Assembly (NCBI GenBank): GCA_963932465.1
Contig: CAWVRF010001058.1
Location: 1,488,001-1,552,000 of the forward strand
Source of the DNA: Maratus speciosus
Lineage: Eukaryota > Arthropoda > Arachnida > Araneae > Salticidae
Direction: 5' to 3'
Length of the DNA: 64,000 nucleotides
Shown one piece after another: positions 12,761-27,720 of the stretch. The notes beneath the pieces were generated by a model. That model worked only from the letters and a program-made list of their open reading frames with translations, had not been told where the DNA came from and ran no database searches. Made by a program: the position numbers and the translations under genes. Numbering within the stretch: position 1 is the first letter of the stretch; each line of letters begins with the position of its first letter.

Positions 12761-15700
12761 TTGAATTCCGGTGCAGGGCTGAAAATTAATTTCTTAATAA
12801 ATAATAAAGCAAAACCGAATATATTGTTTCAACAATCAAAGCATTGTTAGAAAATTCATCAGAAAGAGTTACCGCATATAAAACACGCAATATTTATAAA
12901 TTGAATTCCGGTGCAGGGCTGAAAATTAATTTCTTATTAAATAATAAAGCGAAACCGAATATATTGTTTCAACAATCAAGCATTGTTACAAAATTCATTA
13001 GAAAGAGTTACCGCATATAAAACACGCAATATTTATGAATTGAATTCCGGTGCAGGGCTGAAAATTAATTTCTTAATAAATAATAATGCGAAACCGAATA
13101 TATTGTTTCAACAATCAAAGCATTGTTAGAAAATTCACCAGAAAGAGTTACCGCATATAAAACACGCAATATTTATGAATTGAATTCCGCTGCAGGGCTC
13201 AATATTAATTTATTAATAAATAATAAAGCGAAACCGAATATATTGTTTAAACAATCAAAGCATTGTTAGAAAATTCATCAGAAAGAGTTACCGCATATAA
13301 AACACGCAATATTTATGAATTGAATTCCGGTGCAGGGCTGAAAATTAATTTCTTAATAAATAATAAAGAGAAACCGAATATATTGTTTCAACAATCAAAG
13401 CATTGTTAGAAAATTCATCAGAAAGAGTTACCGCATATAAAACACGCAATATTTATGAATTGAATTCCGGTGCAGGGCTGAAAATTAATTTCTTAATAAA
13501 TAATAAAGCGTAACCGAATATATTGTTTCAACAATCAAAGCATTGTTAGAAAATTCATCATAAAGAGTTACCGCATATAAAACACGCAATATTTATGAAT
13601 TGAATTCCGGTGCACCGCTGAAAATTAATTCCTTATTAAATAATAAAGCGAAACCGAATATATTGTTTCAACAATCAAAGCATTGTTAGAAAATTCATCA
13701 GAAACAGTTACCTCATATAAAACACGCAATATTTATGAATTGAATTCCGGTGCAGGGCTGAAAATTAATTTTTTAATAAATAATAAAGCGAAACCGAATA
13801 TATTGTTTAAACAATCAAAGCATTGTTAGAAAATTCATCAGAAAGAGTTACCGCATATAAAACACGCAATATTTATGAATTGAATTCCGGTGCAGGGCTG
13901 AAAATTAATTTTTTAATAAATAATAAAGCGAAACGGAATATATTGTTTCAACAATGAAAGCATTGTTAGAAAATTCATTAGAAAGAGTTACCGCATATAA
14001 ACCACGCAATATTTATGAATTGAATTCCGGTGCAGGGCTGAAAATTAATTTCTTAATAAATAATAAAGCGAAACCGAATATCTTGTTTCAACAATCAAAG
14101 CATTGTTAGAAAATTCACCAGAAAGAGTTACCGCATATAAAACACGCAATATGTATGAATTGAATTCCGCTGCAGGGCTCAAAATTAATTTATTAATAAA
14201 TAATAAAGCGAAACCGAATATATTGTTTCAACAATCAAAGCATTATTAGAAAATTCATCAGAAAGAGTTACCGCATATAAAACACGCAATATTTATGAAT
14301 TGAATCCCGGTGAAGGGCTAAAAATTAATTTCTTAGTAAATAATAAAGCGAAACCGAATATATTGTTTAAACAATCAAAGCATTGTTAGAAAATTCATCA
14401 GAAAGAGTTACCGCATATAAAACACGCAATATTTATGAATTGAATTCCAGTGCAGGGCTGAAAATTAATTTCTTAATAAATAATAAAGCGAAACCGAATA
14501 TATTGTTTCAACAATCAAAGCATTGTTAGAAAATTCATCAGAAAGAGTTACCGCATATAAAACACGGAATATTTATGATTTGATTTCCGGTGCAGGGCTG
14601 AAAATTAATTTGTTAATAAATAATAAAGCGAAACCGAATATATTGTTTCAACAATCAATGCATTGTTAGAAAATTCATCAGGAAGAATTACCGCATATAA
14701 AACACGCAATATTTATGAACTGAATTCCGGTGCAGGGCTGAAAATTAATTTCTTAATCTTAATAAATAATAAAGCGAAACCGAATATATTGTTTCAACAA
14801 TCAAAGCATTGTTAGAAAATTCCTCAGAAAGAGTTACCTCATATAAAACACGCAATATTTATGAATTGAATTCCGGTGCAGGGCTGAAAATTAATTTCTT
14901 AATAAATAATAAAGCGAAACCGAATATATGGTGTAAACAATCAAAGCATTGTTAGAAAATTCATCAGAAAGAGTTACCGCATATAAAACACGCAATATTT
15001 ATGAATAGAGTTCCGGTGCAGGGCTGAAAATTAATTTTTTAATAAATAATAAAGCGAAACCGGATATATTGTTTCAACAATCAAAGCACTGTTAGAAAAT
15101 TCATCAGAAAGAGTTACCGCAAATAAAACACGCAATTGAATTCCGCTCTAGGGCTCAAAATTAATTTATTAATAAATAATAAAGCGAAACCGAATATATT
15201 GTTTCAACAATCAAAGCATTGTTAGAAAATTCATCAGAAAGAGTTACCTCATATAAAACACGCAATATTTATGAATTGAATTCCGGTGCAGGGCTCAAAA
15301 TTAAATTATTAATAAATAATAAAGCGAAATCGAATATATTGTTTCAACAATCAAAGCATTGTTAGAAAATTCAACAGAAAGTGTTACCGCATATAAAACA
15401 CGCATTATTTATGAATTGAATTCCGGTGCAGGGCTGAAAATTAATTTGTTAATAAATAATAAAGCGTAACCGAATATATTGTTTCAACAATCAAAGCATT
15501 GTTAGAAAATTCATCATAAAGAGTTACCGCATATAAATCACGCAATATTTATGAATTGAATTCCGGTGCACCGCTGAAAATTAATTTCTTAATAAATAAT
15601 AAAGCGAAACCGAATATATTGTTTCAACAATCAAAGCATTGTTAGAAAATTCATCAGAAAGAGTTACCGCATATATAACACGCAATATTTATGAATTGAA

Positions 15701-16261
15701 ATCCGGTACAGGGATGAAAATTAATTTCTTAATAAATAATAAAGAGAAACCGAATATATTGTTTCAACAATCAAAGCATTGTTAGAAAATTCATCAGAAA
15801 GAGTTACCGCATATAAAACACGCAATATTTATGAATTGAATTCCGGTGCACCGCTGAAAATTAATTCCTTATTAAATAATAAAGCGAAACCGAATATATT
15901 GTTTCAACAATCAAAGCATTGTTAGAAAATTCATCAGAAAGAGTTACCTCATATAAAACACGCAATATTTATGAATTGAATTCCGGTGCAGGGCTGAAAA
16001 TTAATTTCTTAATAAATAATAAAGCGAAACCGAATATATTGTTTCAACAATCAATGCATTGTTAGAAAATTCATCAGAAAGAATTACCGCATATAAAACA
16101 CGCAATATTTATGAACTGAATTCCGGTGCAGGGCTGAAAATTAATTTCTTAATCTTAATAAATAATAAAGCGAAACCGAATATATTGTTTCAACAATCAA
16201 AGCATTGTTAGAAAATTCATCAGAAAGAGTTACCTCATATAAAACACGCAATATTTATGAA
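12761..16261. repeat. 3501-bp HOR unit, copy 2 of an end-to-end pair
   Basis: Abuts copy 1. The few point differences include AAAGAGAAACC near 13366 (AAAGCGAAACC in copy 1), TTTTTTAAT near 13769 and GCATTATTTATG near 15402. The match ends near 16261, where this copy reads AAAGCGAAACC and the start of copy 2 reads AAAGCAAAACC. Confidence 0.9.
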
Positions 16262-18460
16262 TTGAATTCCGGTGCAGGGCTGAAAATTAATTTCTTAATA
16301 AATAATAAAGCGAAACCGAATATATTGTTTCAACAATCAAAGCATTGTTAGAAAATTCATCAGAAAGAGTTACCGCATATAAAACACGCAATATTTATGA
16401 ATTGAATTCCGGTGCACCGCTGAAATTTAATTCCTTATTAAATAATAAAGCGAAACCGAATATATTGTTTCAACAATCAAAGCATTGTTAGAAAATTCAT
16501 CAGAAAGAGTTACCGCATATAAAACACGCAATATTTATGAATTGAATTCCGGTGCACCGCTGAAATTTAATTCCTTATTAAATAATAAAGCGAAACCGAA
16601 TATATTGTTTCAACAATCAAAGCATTGTTAGAAAATTCATCAGAAACAGTTACCTCATATAAAACACGCAATATTTATGAATTGAATTCCGGTGCAGGGC
16701 TGAAAATTAATTTCTTAATAAATAATAAAGCGAAACCGAATATATTGTTTAAACAATCAAAGCATTGTTAGAAAATTCATCAGAAAGAGTTACCGCGTAT
16801 AAAACACGCAATATTTATGAATTGAATTCCGGTGCAGGGCTGAAAATTAATTTTTTAATAAATAATAAAGCGAAACCGAATATATTGTTTCAACAATGAA
16901 AGCATTGTTAGAAAATTCATCAGAAAGAGTTAGCGCATATAAAACACGCAATATTTATGAATTGAATTCCGGTGCAGGGCTGAAAATTAATTTCTTAATA
17001 AATAATAAAGCGAAACCGAATATATTGTTTCAACAATCAAAGCATTGTTAGAAAATTCACCAGAAAGAGTTACCGCATATAAAACACGCAATATTTATGA
17101 ATTGAATTCCGCTGCAGGGCTCAAAATTAATTTATTAATAAATAATAAAGCGAAACCGAATATATTGTTTCAACAATCAAAGCATTGTTAGAAAATTCAT
17201 CAGAAAGAGTTACCGCATATAAAACACGCAATATTTATCAATTGAATTCCGGTGCAGGGCTGAAAATTAATTTCTTAATAAATAATAAAGCGAAACCGAA
17301 TATATTGTTTCAACAATCAAAGCATTGTTAGAAAATTCACCAGAAAGAGTTACCGCATATAAAACACGCAATATTTATGAATTGAATTCCGGTGCAGGGC
17401 TGAAAATTAATTTCTTAATAAATAATAAAACGAAACCGAATATATTGTTTCAACAATCAAAGCATTGTTAGAAAATTCATCAGAAAGAGTTACCGCATAT
17501 TAAACACGCAATATTTATGAATTGAAATCCGGTACAGGGATGAAAATTAATTTCTTAATAAATAATAAAGAGAAACCGAATATATTGTTTCAACAATCAA
17601 AGCATTGTTAGAAAATTCATCAGAAAGAGTTACCGCATATAAAACACGCAATATTTATGAATTGAATTCCGGTGCAGGGCTGAAAATTAATTTCTTAATA
17701 AATAATAAAGCGAAACCGAATATATGGTTTAAACAATCAAAGCATATTTAGAAAATTCATCAGAAAGAGTTACCGCATATAAAACACGCAATATTTATGA
17801 ATTGAATTCCGGTGCAGGGCTGAAAATTAATTTCTTAATAAATAATAAAGCGAAACCGAATATATTGTTTCAACAATCAAAGCATTGTTAGAAAATTCAT
17901 CAGAAAGAGTTACCGCATATAAAACACGCAATATTTATGAATTGAAATCCGGTACAGGGCTGAAAATTAATTTCTTAATAAATAATAAAGAGAAACCGAA
18001 TATATCGTTTCAACAATCAAAGCATTGTTAGAAAATTCATCAGAAAGAGTTACCGCATATAAAACACGCAATATTTATGAATTGAATTCCGGTACAGGGC
18101 TGAAAATTAATTTCTTAATAAATAATAAAGAGAAACCGAATATATTGTTTCAACAATCAAAGCATTGTTAGAAAATTCATCAGAAAGAGTTACCGCATAT
18201 AAAACACGCAATATTTATGAATTGAATTCCGGTGCACCGCTGAAAATTAATTTCTTATTAAATAATAAAGCGAAACCGAATATATTGTTTCAACAATCAA
18301 AGCATTGTTAGAAAATTCATCAGAAAGAGTTATCGCATATAAAACACGCAATATTTATGAATTGAATTCCGGTGCAGGGCTGAAAATTAATTTCTTAATA
18401 AATAATAAAGCGAAACCGAATATATTGTTTCAACAATCAAAGCATTGTTAGAAAATTCAT

Positions 18461-20140
18461 CAGAAATTGTTACCGCATATAAAACACGCAATATTTATGA
18501 ATTGAAATCCGGTACAGGGCTGAAAATTAATTTCTTAATAAATAATAAAGAGAAACCGAATATATCGTTTCAACAAACAAAGCATTGTTAGAAAATTCAT
18601 CAGAAAGAGTCACCGCATATAAAACACGCAATATTTAGGAATTGAATTCCGTTGCACCGCTGAAAATTAATTTCTTAATGAATAATAAAGCGAAACCGAA
18701 TATATTGTTTAAACAATCAAAGCATTGTTAGAAAATTCATCAGAAAGAGTTACCGCGTATAAAACACGCAATATTTATGAATTGAATTCCGGTGCAGGGC
18801 TGAAAATTAATTTTTTAATAAATAATAAAGCGAAACCGAATATATTGTTTCAACAATGAAAGCATTGTTAGAAAATTCATCAGAAAGAGTTAGCGCATAT
18901 AAAACACGCAATATTTATGAATTGAATTCCGGTGCAGGGCTGAAAATTAATTTCTTAATAAATAATAAAGCGAAACCGAATATATTGTTTCAACAATCAA
19001 AGCATTGTTAGAAAATTCACCAGAAAGAGTTACCGCATATAAAACACGCAATATTTATGAATTGAATTCCGCTGCAGGGCTCAAAATTAATTTATTAATA
19101 AATAATAAAGCGAAACCGAATATATTGTTTCAACAATCAAAGCATTGTTAGAAAATTCATCAGAAAGAGTTACCGCATATAAAACACGCAATATTTATCA
19201 ATTGAATTCCGGTGCAGGGCTGAAAATTAATTTCTTAATAAATAATAAAGCGAAACCGAATATATTGTTTCAACAATCAAAGCATTGTTAGAAAATTCAT
19301 CAGAAATTGTTACCGCATATAAAACACGCAATATTTATGAATTGAAATCCGGTACAGGGCTGAAAATTAATTTCTTAATAAATAATAAAGAGAAACCGAA
19401 TATATCGTTTCAACAAACAAAGCATTGTTAGAAAATTCATCAGAAAGAGTCACCGCATATAAAACACGCAATATTTAGGAATTGAATTCCGTTGCACCGC
19501 TGAAAATTAATTTCTTAATGAATAATAAAGCGAAACCGAATATATTGTTTAAACAATCAAAGCATTGTTAGAAAATTCATCAGAAAGAGTTACCGCGTAT
19601 AAAACACGCAATATTTATGAATTGAATTCCGGTGCAGGGCTGAAAATTAATTTTTTAATAAATAATAAAGCGAAACCGAATGTATTGTTTCAACAATGAA
19701 AGCATTGTTAGAAAATTCATTAGAAAGAGTTAGCGCATATAAAACACGCAATATTTATGAATTGAATTCCGGTGCAGGGCTGAAAATTAATTTCTTAATA
19801 AATAATAAAGCGAAACCGAATATATTGTTTCAACAATCAAAGCATTGTTAGAAAATTCACCAGAAAGTGTTACCGCATATAAAACACGCAATATTTATGA
19901 ATTGAATTCCGCTGCAGGGCTCAAAATTAATTTATTAATAAATAATAAAGCGAAACCGAATATATTGTTTCAACAATCAAAGCATTGTTAGAAAATTCAT
20001 CAGAAAGAGTTACCGCATATAAAACACGCAATATTTATCAATTGAATTCCGGTGCAGGGCTGAAAATTAATTTCTTAATAAATAATAAAGCGAAACCGAA
20101 TATATTGTTTCAACAATCAAAGCATTGTTAGAAAATTCAC
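18461..20140. repeat. 840-bp (6-mer) tandem pair
   Basis: 18461-19300 and 19301-20140 are tandem copies. Each begins with CAGAAATTGTTACC, followed by AATCCGGTACAGGG, GAGTCACCGC with TTTAGGAATTGAATTCCGTTGCACC, a CCGCGTATAAAAC monomer, an AGTTAGCGC monomer, and a CCGCTGCAGGGCTCA monomer. The second copy has small private changes (GAATGTATTG near 19679, GAAAGTGTTACC near 19864). A third partial relative starts near 21827. Confidence 0.85.
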
Positions 20141-22499
20141 CAGAAAGAGTTACCGCATATAAAACACGCAATATTTATGAATTGAATTCCGCTGCAGGCC
20201 TCAAAATTAATTTATTAATAAATAATAAAGCGGATCCGAATATATTGTTTCAACAATGAAAGCATTGTTAGAAAATTCATCAGAAAGAGTTAGCGCATAT
20301 AAAACACGCAATATTTATGAATTGAATTCCGGTGCAGGGCTGAAAATTAATTTCTTAATAAATAATAAAGCGAAACCGAATATATTGTTTCAACAATCAA
20401 AGCATTGTTAGAAAATTCATCAGAAAGAGTTACCGCATATAAAACACGCAATATTTATGAATTGAAATCCGGTACAGGGATGAAAATTAATTTCTTAATA
20501 AATAATAAAGAGAAACCGAATATATTGTTTCAACAATCAAAGCATTGTTAGAAAATTCATCAGAAAGAGATACCTCATATAAAACACGCAATATTTATGA
20601 ATTGAATTCCGGTGCAGGGCTGAAAATTAATTTCTTAATAAATAATAAAGCGAAACCGAATATATTGTTTCAACAATCAATGCATTGTTAGAAAATTCAT
20701 CAGAAAGAATTACCGCATATAAAACACGCAATATTTATGAACTGAATTCCGGTGCAGGGCTGAAAATTAATTTCTTAATCTTAATAAATAATAAAGCGAA
20801 ACCGAATATATTGTTTCAACAATCAAAGCATTGTTAGAAAATTCATCAGAAAGAGTTACCTCATATAAAACACGCAATATTTATGAATTGAATTCCGGTG
20901 CAGGGCTGAAAATTAATTTCTTAATAAATAATAAAGCGAAACCGAATATATGGTTTAAACAATCAAAGCATATTTAGAAAATTCATCAGAAAGAGTTACC
21001 GCATATAAAACACGCAATATTTATGAATTGAATTCCGGTGCAGGGCTGAAAATTAATTTCTTAATAAATAATAAAGCGAAACCGAATATATTGTTTCAAC
21101 AATCAAAGCATTGTTAGAAAATTCATCAGAAAGAGTTACCGCATATAAAACACGCAATATTTATGAATTGAAATCCGGTACAGGGCTGAAAATTAATTTC
21201 TTACTAAATAATAAAGAGAAACCGAATATATCGTTTCAACAATCAAAGCATTGTTAGAAAATTCATCAGAAAGAGTTACCGCATATAAAACACGCAATAT
21301 TTATGAATTGAATTCCGTTGCACCGCTGAAAATTAATTTCTTAATGAATAATAAAGCGAAACCGAATATATTGTTTCAACAATCAAAGCATTGTTAGAAA
21401 ATTCATCAGAAAGAGTTACCGCATATAAAACACGCAATATTTATGAATTGAATTCCGGTACAGGGCTGAAAATTAATTTCTTAATAAATAATAAAGAGAA
21501 ACCGAATATATTGTTTCAACAATCAAAGCATTGTTAGAAAATTCATCAGAAAGAGTTACCGCATATAAAACACGCAATATTTATGAACTGAATTCCGGTG
21601 CACCGCTGAAAATTAATTTCTTATTAAATAATAAAGCGAAACCGAATATATTGTTTCAACAATCAAAGCATTGTTAGAAAATTCATCAGAAAGAGTTATC
21701 GCATATAAAACACGCAATATTTATGAATTGAATTCCGGTGCAGGGCTGAAAATTAATTTCTTAATAAATAATAAAGCGAAACCGAATATATTGTTTCAAC
21801 AATCAAAGCATTGTTAGAAAATTCATCAGAAATTGTTACCGCATATAAAACACGCAATATTTATGAATTGAAATCCGGTACAGGGCTGAAAATTAATTTC
21901 TTAATAAATAATAAAGAGAAACCGAATATATCGTTTCAACAAACAAAGCATTGTTAGAAAATTCATCAGAAAGAGTCACCGCATATAAAACACGCAATAT
22001 TTAGGAACTGAATTCCGTTGCACCGCTGAAAATTAATTTCTTAATGAATAATAAAGCGAAACCGAATATATTGTTTAAACAATCAAAGCATTGTTAGAAA
22101 ATTCATCAGAAAGAGTTACCGCGTATAAAACACGCAATATTTATGAATTGAATTCCGGTGCAGGGCTGAAAATTAATTTTTTAATAAATAATAAAGCGAA
22201 ACCGAATATATTGTTTCAACAATGAAAGCATTGTTAGAAAATTCATCAGAAAGAGTTAGCGCATATAAAACACGCAATATTTATGAATTGAATTCCGGTG
22301 CAGGGCTGAAAATTAATTTCTTAATAAATAATAAAGCGAAACCGAATATATTGTTTCAACAATCAAAGCATTGTTAGAAAATTCACCAGAAAGAGTTACC
22401 GCATATAAAACACGCAATATTTATGAATTGAATTCCGCTGCAGGGCTCAAAATTATTTTATTAATAAATAATAAAGCGAAACCGAATATATTGTTTCAA

Positions 22500-24000
22500 C
22501 AATCAAAGCATTGTTAGAAAATTCATCAGAAAGAGTTACCGCATATAAAACACGCAATATTTATGAATTGAATTCCGCTGCAGGGCTCAAAATTAATTTA
22601 TTAATAAATAATAAAGCGAAACCGAATATATTGTTTCAACAATCAAAGCATTGTTAGAAAATTCACCAGAAACAGTTACCGCATATAAATCACGCAATAT
22701 TTATGAATTGAATTCCGGTGCACCGCTGAAAATTAATTTCTTAATAAATAATAAAGCGAAACCGAATATATTGTTTCAACAATCAAAGCATTGTTAGAAA
22801 ATTCATCAGAAAGAGTTACCGCATATAAAACACGCAATATTTATGAATTGAAATCCGGTACAGGGATGAAAATTAATTTCTTAATAAATAATAAAGAGAA
22901 ACCGAATATATTGTTTCAACAATGAAAGCATTGTTAGAAAATTCATCAGAAAGAGTTACCGCATATAAAACACGCAATATTTATGAATTGAATTCCGGTG
23001 CACCGCTGAAAATTAATTCCTTATTAAATAATAAAGCGAAACCGAATATATTGTTTCAACAATCAAAGCATTGTTAGAAAATTCATCAGAAAGAGTTACC
23101 TCATATAAAACACGCAATAATTATGAATTGAATTCCGGTGCAGGGCTGAAAATTAATTTCTTAATAAATAATAAAGCGAAACCGAATATATTGTTTCAAC
23201 AATCAATGCATTGTTAGAAAATTCATCAGAAAGAATTACCGCATATAAAACACGCAATATTTATGAACTGAATTCCGGTGCAGGGCTGAAAATTAATTTC
23301 TTAATCTTAATAAATAATAAAGCGAAACCGAATATATTGTTTCAACAATCAAAGCATTGTTAGAAAATTCATCAGAAAGAGTTACCTCATATAAAACACG
23401 CAATATTTATGAATTGAATTCCGGTGCAGGGCTGAAAATTAATTTCTTAATAAATAATAAAGCGAAACCGAATATATGGTTTAAACAATCAAAGCATATT
23501 TAGAAAATTCATCAGAAAGAGTTACCGCATATAAAACACGCAATATTTATGAATTGAATTCCGGTGCAGGGCTGAAAATTAATTTCTTAATAAATAATAA
23601 AGCGAAACCGAATATATTGTTTCAACAATCAAAGCATTGTTAGAAAATTCATCAGAAAGAGTTACCGCATATAAAACACGCAATATTTATGAATTGAATT
23701 CCGGTGCACCGCTGAAATTTAATTCCTTATTAAATAATAAAGCGAAACCGAATATATTGTTTCAACAATCAAAGCATTGTTAGAAAATTCATCAGAAAGA
23801 GTTACCTCATATAAAACACGCAATATTTATGAATTGAATTCCGGTGCAGGGCTGAAAATTAATTTCTTAATAAATAATAAAGCGAAACCGAATATATTGT
23901 TTAAACAATCAAAGCATTGTTAGAAAATTCATCAGAAAGAGTTACCGCGTATAAAACACGCAATATTTATGAATTGAATTCCGCTGCAGGGCTCAAAATT
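22500..24000. repeat. 1.5-kb block shared with 31760-33260 (offset 9258)
   Basis: The GCATATAAATCACG monomer (22681/31939), the 6-bp insertion (23291/32549) and the TATATGGTTTAAAC monomer ending in CATATTTAGAAAA (23473/32731) all sit at exactly 9258 bp. This shows a multi-monomer copy rather than independent variants. Confidence 0.75.
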
Positions 24001-25650
24001 ATTTTATTAATAAATAATAAAGCGAAACCGAATATATTGTTTCAACAAACAAAGCATTGTTAGAAAATTCATCAGAAAGAGTCACCGCATATAAAACACG
24101 CAATATTTAGGAATTGAATTCCGTTGCACCGCTGAAAATTAATTTCTTAATGAATAATAAAGCGAAACCGAATATATTGTTTAAACAATCAAAGCATTGT
24201 TAGAAAATTCATCAGAAAGAGTTACCGCGTATAAAACACGCAATATTTATGAATTGAATTCCGGTGCAGGGCTGAAAATTAATTTTTTAATAAATAATAA
24301 AGCGAAACCGAATATATTGTTTCAACAATGAAAGCATTGTTAGGAAATTCATCAGAAAGAGTTAGCGCACATAAAACACGCAATATTTATGAATTGAATT
24401 CCGGTGCAGGGCTGAAAATTAATTTCTTAATAAATAATAAAGCGAAACCGAATATATTGTTTCAACAATCAAAGCATTGTTAGAAAATTCACCAGAAAGA
24501 GTTACCGCATATAAAACACGCAATATTTATGAATTGAATTCCGCTGCAGGGCTCAAAATTATTTTATTAATAAATAATAAAGCGAAACCGAATATATTGT
24601 TTCAACAATCAAAGCATTGTTAGAAAATTCATCAGAAAGAGTTACCGCATATAAAACACGCAATATTTATGAATTGAATTCCGCTGCAGGGCTCAAAATT
24701 AATTTATTAATAAATAATAAAGCGAAACCGAATATATTGTTTCAACAATCAAAGCATTGTTAGAAAATTCACCAGAAACAGTTACAGCATATAAATCACG
24801 CAATATTTATGAATTGAATTCCGGTGCACCGCTGAAAATTAATTTCTTAATAAATAATAAAGCGAAACCGAATATATTGTTTCAACAATCAAAGCATTGT
24901 TAGAAAATTCATCAGAAAGAGTTACCGCATATAAAACACGCAATATTTATGAATTGAAATCCGGTACAGGGATGAAAATTAATTTCTTAATAAATAATAA
25001 AGAGAAACCGAATATATTGTTTCAACAATCAAAGCATTGTTAGAAAATTCATCAGAAAGAGTTACCGCGTATAAAACACGCAATATTTATGAATTGAATT
25101 CCGCTGCAGGGCTCAAAATTATTTTATTAATAAATAATAAAGCGAAACCGAATATATTGTTTCAACAAACAAAGCATTGTTAGAAAATTCATCAGAAAGA
25201 GTCACCGCATATAAAACACGCAATATTTAGGAATTGAATTCCGTTGCACCGCTGAAAATTAATTTCTTAATGAATAATAAAGCGAAACCGAATATATTGT
25301 TTAAACAATCAAAGCATTGTTAGAAAATTCATCAGAAAGAGTTACCGCGTATAAAACACGCAATATTTATGAATTGAATTCCGGTGCAGGGCTGAAAATT
25401 AATTTTTTAATAAATAATAAAGCGAAACCGAATATATTGTTTCAACAATGAAAGCATTGTTAGGAAATTCATCAGAAAGAGTTAGCGCACATAAAACACG
25501 CAATATTTATGAATTGAATTCCGGTGCGGGGCTGAAAATTAATTTCTTAATAAATAATAAAGCGAAACCGAATATATTGTTTCAACAATCAAAGCATTGT
25601 TAGAAAATTCACCAGAAAGAGTTACCGCATATAAAACACGCAATATTTAT
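23941..25650. repeat. 1120-bp (8-mer) spaced duplication
   Basis: 23941-24530 recurs at 25061-25650: the GTTACCGCGT monomer, then GCTCAAAATTATTTTATT, AACAAACAAAGC, GAGTCACCGC with TTTAGGAATTGAATTCCGTTGC, and TTAGGAAATTCATC with GTTAGCGCACATAAAAC. GCACATAAAAC and TTAGGAAATTCATC are rare elsewhere, which makes the relationship secure. The copies part near 25651, where a 6-bp insertion monomer begins. Confidence 0.8.
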
Positions 25651-27720
25651 GAACTGAATTCCGGTGCAGGGCTGAAAATTAATTTCTTAATCTTAATAAA
25701 TAATAAAGCGAAACCGAATATATTGTTTCAACAATCAAAGCATTGTTAGAAAATTCATCAGAAAGAGTTACTTCATATAAAACACGCAATATTTATGAAT
25801 TGAATTCCGGTGCAGGGCTGAAAATTAATTTCTTAATAAATAATAAAGCGAAACCGAATATATGGTTTAAACAATCAAAGCATATTTAGAAAATTCATCA
25901 GAAAGAGTTACCGCATATAAAACACGCAATATTTATGAATTGAATTCCGGTGCAGGGCTGAAAATTAATTTCTTAATAAATAATAAAGCGAAACCGAATA
26001 TATTGTTTCAACAATCAAAGCATTGTTAGAAAATTCATCAGAAAGAGTTACCGCATATAAAACACGCAATATTTATGAATTGAATTCCGGTGCACCGCTG
26101 AAATTTAATTCCTTATTAAATAATAAAGCGAAACCGAATATATTGTTTCAACAATCAAAGCATTGTTAGAAAATTCATCAGAAAGAGTTACCGCGTATAA
26201 AACACGCAATATTTATGAATTGAATTCCGGTGCAGGGCTGAAAATTAATTTTTTAATAAATAATAAAGCGAAACCGAATATATCGTTTCAACCATGAAAG
26301 CATTGTTAGAAAATTCATCAGAAAGAGTTAGCGCATATAAAACACGCAATATTTATGAATTGAATTCCGGTGCAGGGCTGAAAATTAATTTCTTAATAAA
26401 TAATAAAGCGAAACCGAATATATTGTTTCAACAATCAATGCATTGTTAGGAAATTCATTAGAAAGAATTACCGCATATAAAACACGCAATATTTATGAAC
26501 TGAATTCCGGTGCAGGGCTGAAAATTAATTTCTTAATCTTAATAAATAATAAAGCGAAACCGAATATATTGTTTCAACAATCAAAGCATTGTTAGAAAAT
26601 TCATCAGAAAGAGTTACCTCATATAAAACACGCAATATTTATGAATTGAATTCCGGTGCAGGGCTGAAAATTAATTTCTTAATAAATAATAAAGCGAAAC
26701 CGAATATATTGTTTCAACAATCAAAGCATTGTTAGAAAATTCATCAGAAAGAGTTACCGCATATAAAACACGCAATATTTATGAATTGAATTCCGGTGCA
26801 CCGCTGAAATTTAATTCCTTATTAAATAATAAAGCGAAACCGAATATATTGTTTCAACAATCAAAGCATTGTTAGAAAATTCATCAGAAAGAGTTACCTC
26901 ATATAAAACACGCAATATTTATGAATTGAATTCCGGTGCAGGGCTGAAAATTAATTTCTTAATAAATAATAAAGCGAAACCGAATATATTGTTTAAACAA
27001 TCAAAGCATTGTTAGAAAATTCATCAGAAAGAGTTACCGCGTATAAAACACGCAATATTTATAAATTGAATTCCGGTGCAGGGCTGAAAATTTATTTTTT
27101 AATAAATAATAAAGCGAAACCGAATATATTGTTTCAACAATGAAAGCATTGTTAGAAAATTCATCAGAAAGAGTTAGCGCATATAAAACACGCAATATTT
27201 ATGAATTGAATTCCGCTGCAGGGCTCAAAATTAATTTATTAATAAATAATAAAGCGAAACCGAATATATTGTTTCAACAATCAAAGCATTGTTAGAAAAT
27301 TCATCAGAAAGAGTTACCGCATATAAAACACGCAATATTTATGAATTGAATTCCGGTGCACCGCTGAAATTTAATTCCTTATTAAATAATAAAGCGAAAC
27401 CGAATATATTGTTTCAACAATCAAAGCATTGTTAGAAAATTCATCAGAAAGAGTTACCTCATATAAAACACGCAATATTTATGAATTGAATTCCGGTGCA
27501 GGGCTGAAAATTAATTTCTTAATAAATAATAAAGCGAAACCGAATATATTGTTTAAACAATCAAAGCATTGTTAGAAAATTCATCAGAAAGAGTTACCGC
27601 GTATAAAAAACGCAATATTTATGAATTGAATTCCGGTGCAGGGCTCAAAATTAATTTATTAATAAATAATAAAGCGAAACCGAACATATTGTTTCAACAA
27701 TGAAAGCATTGTTAGAAAAT

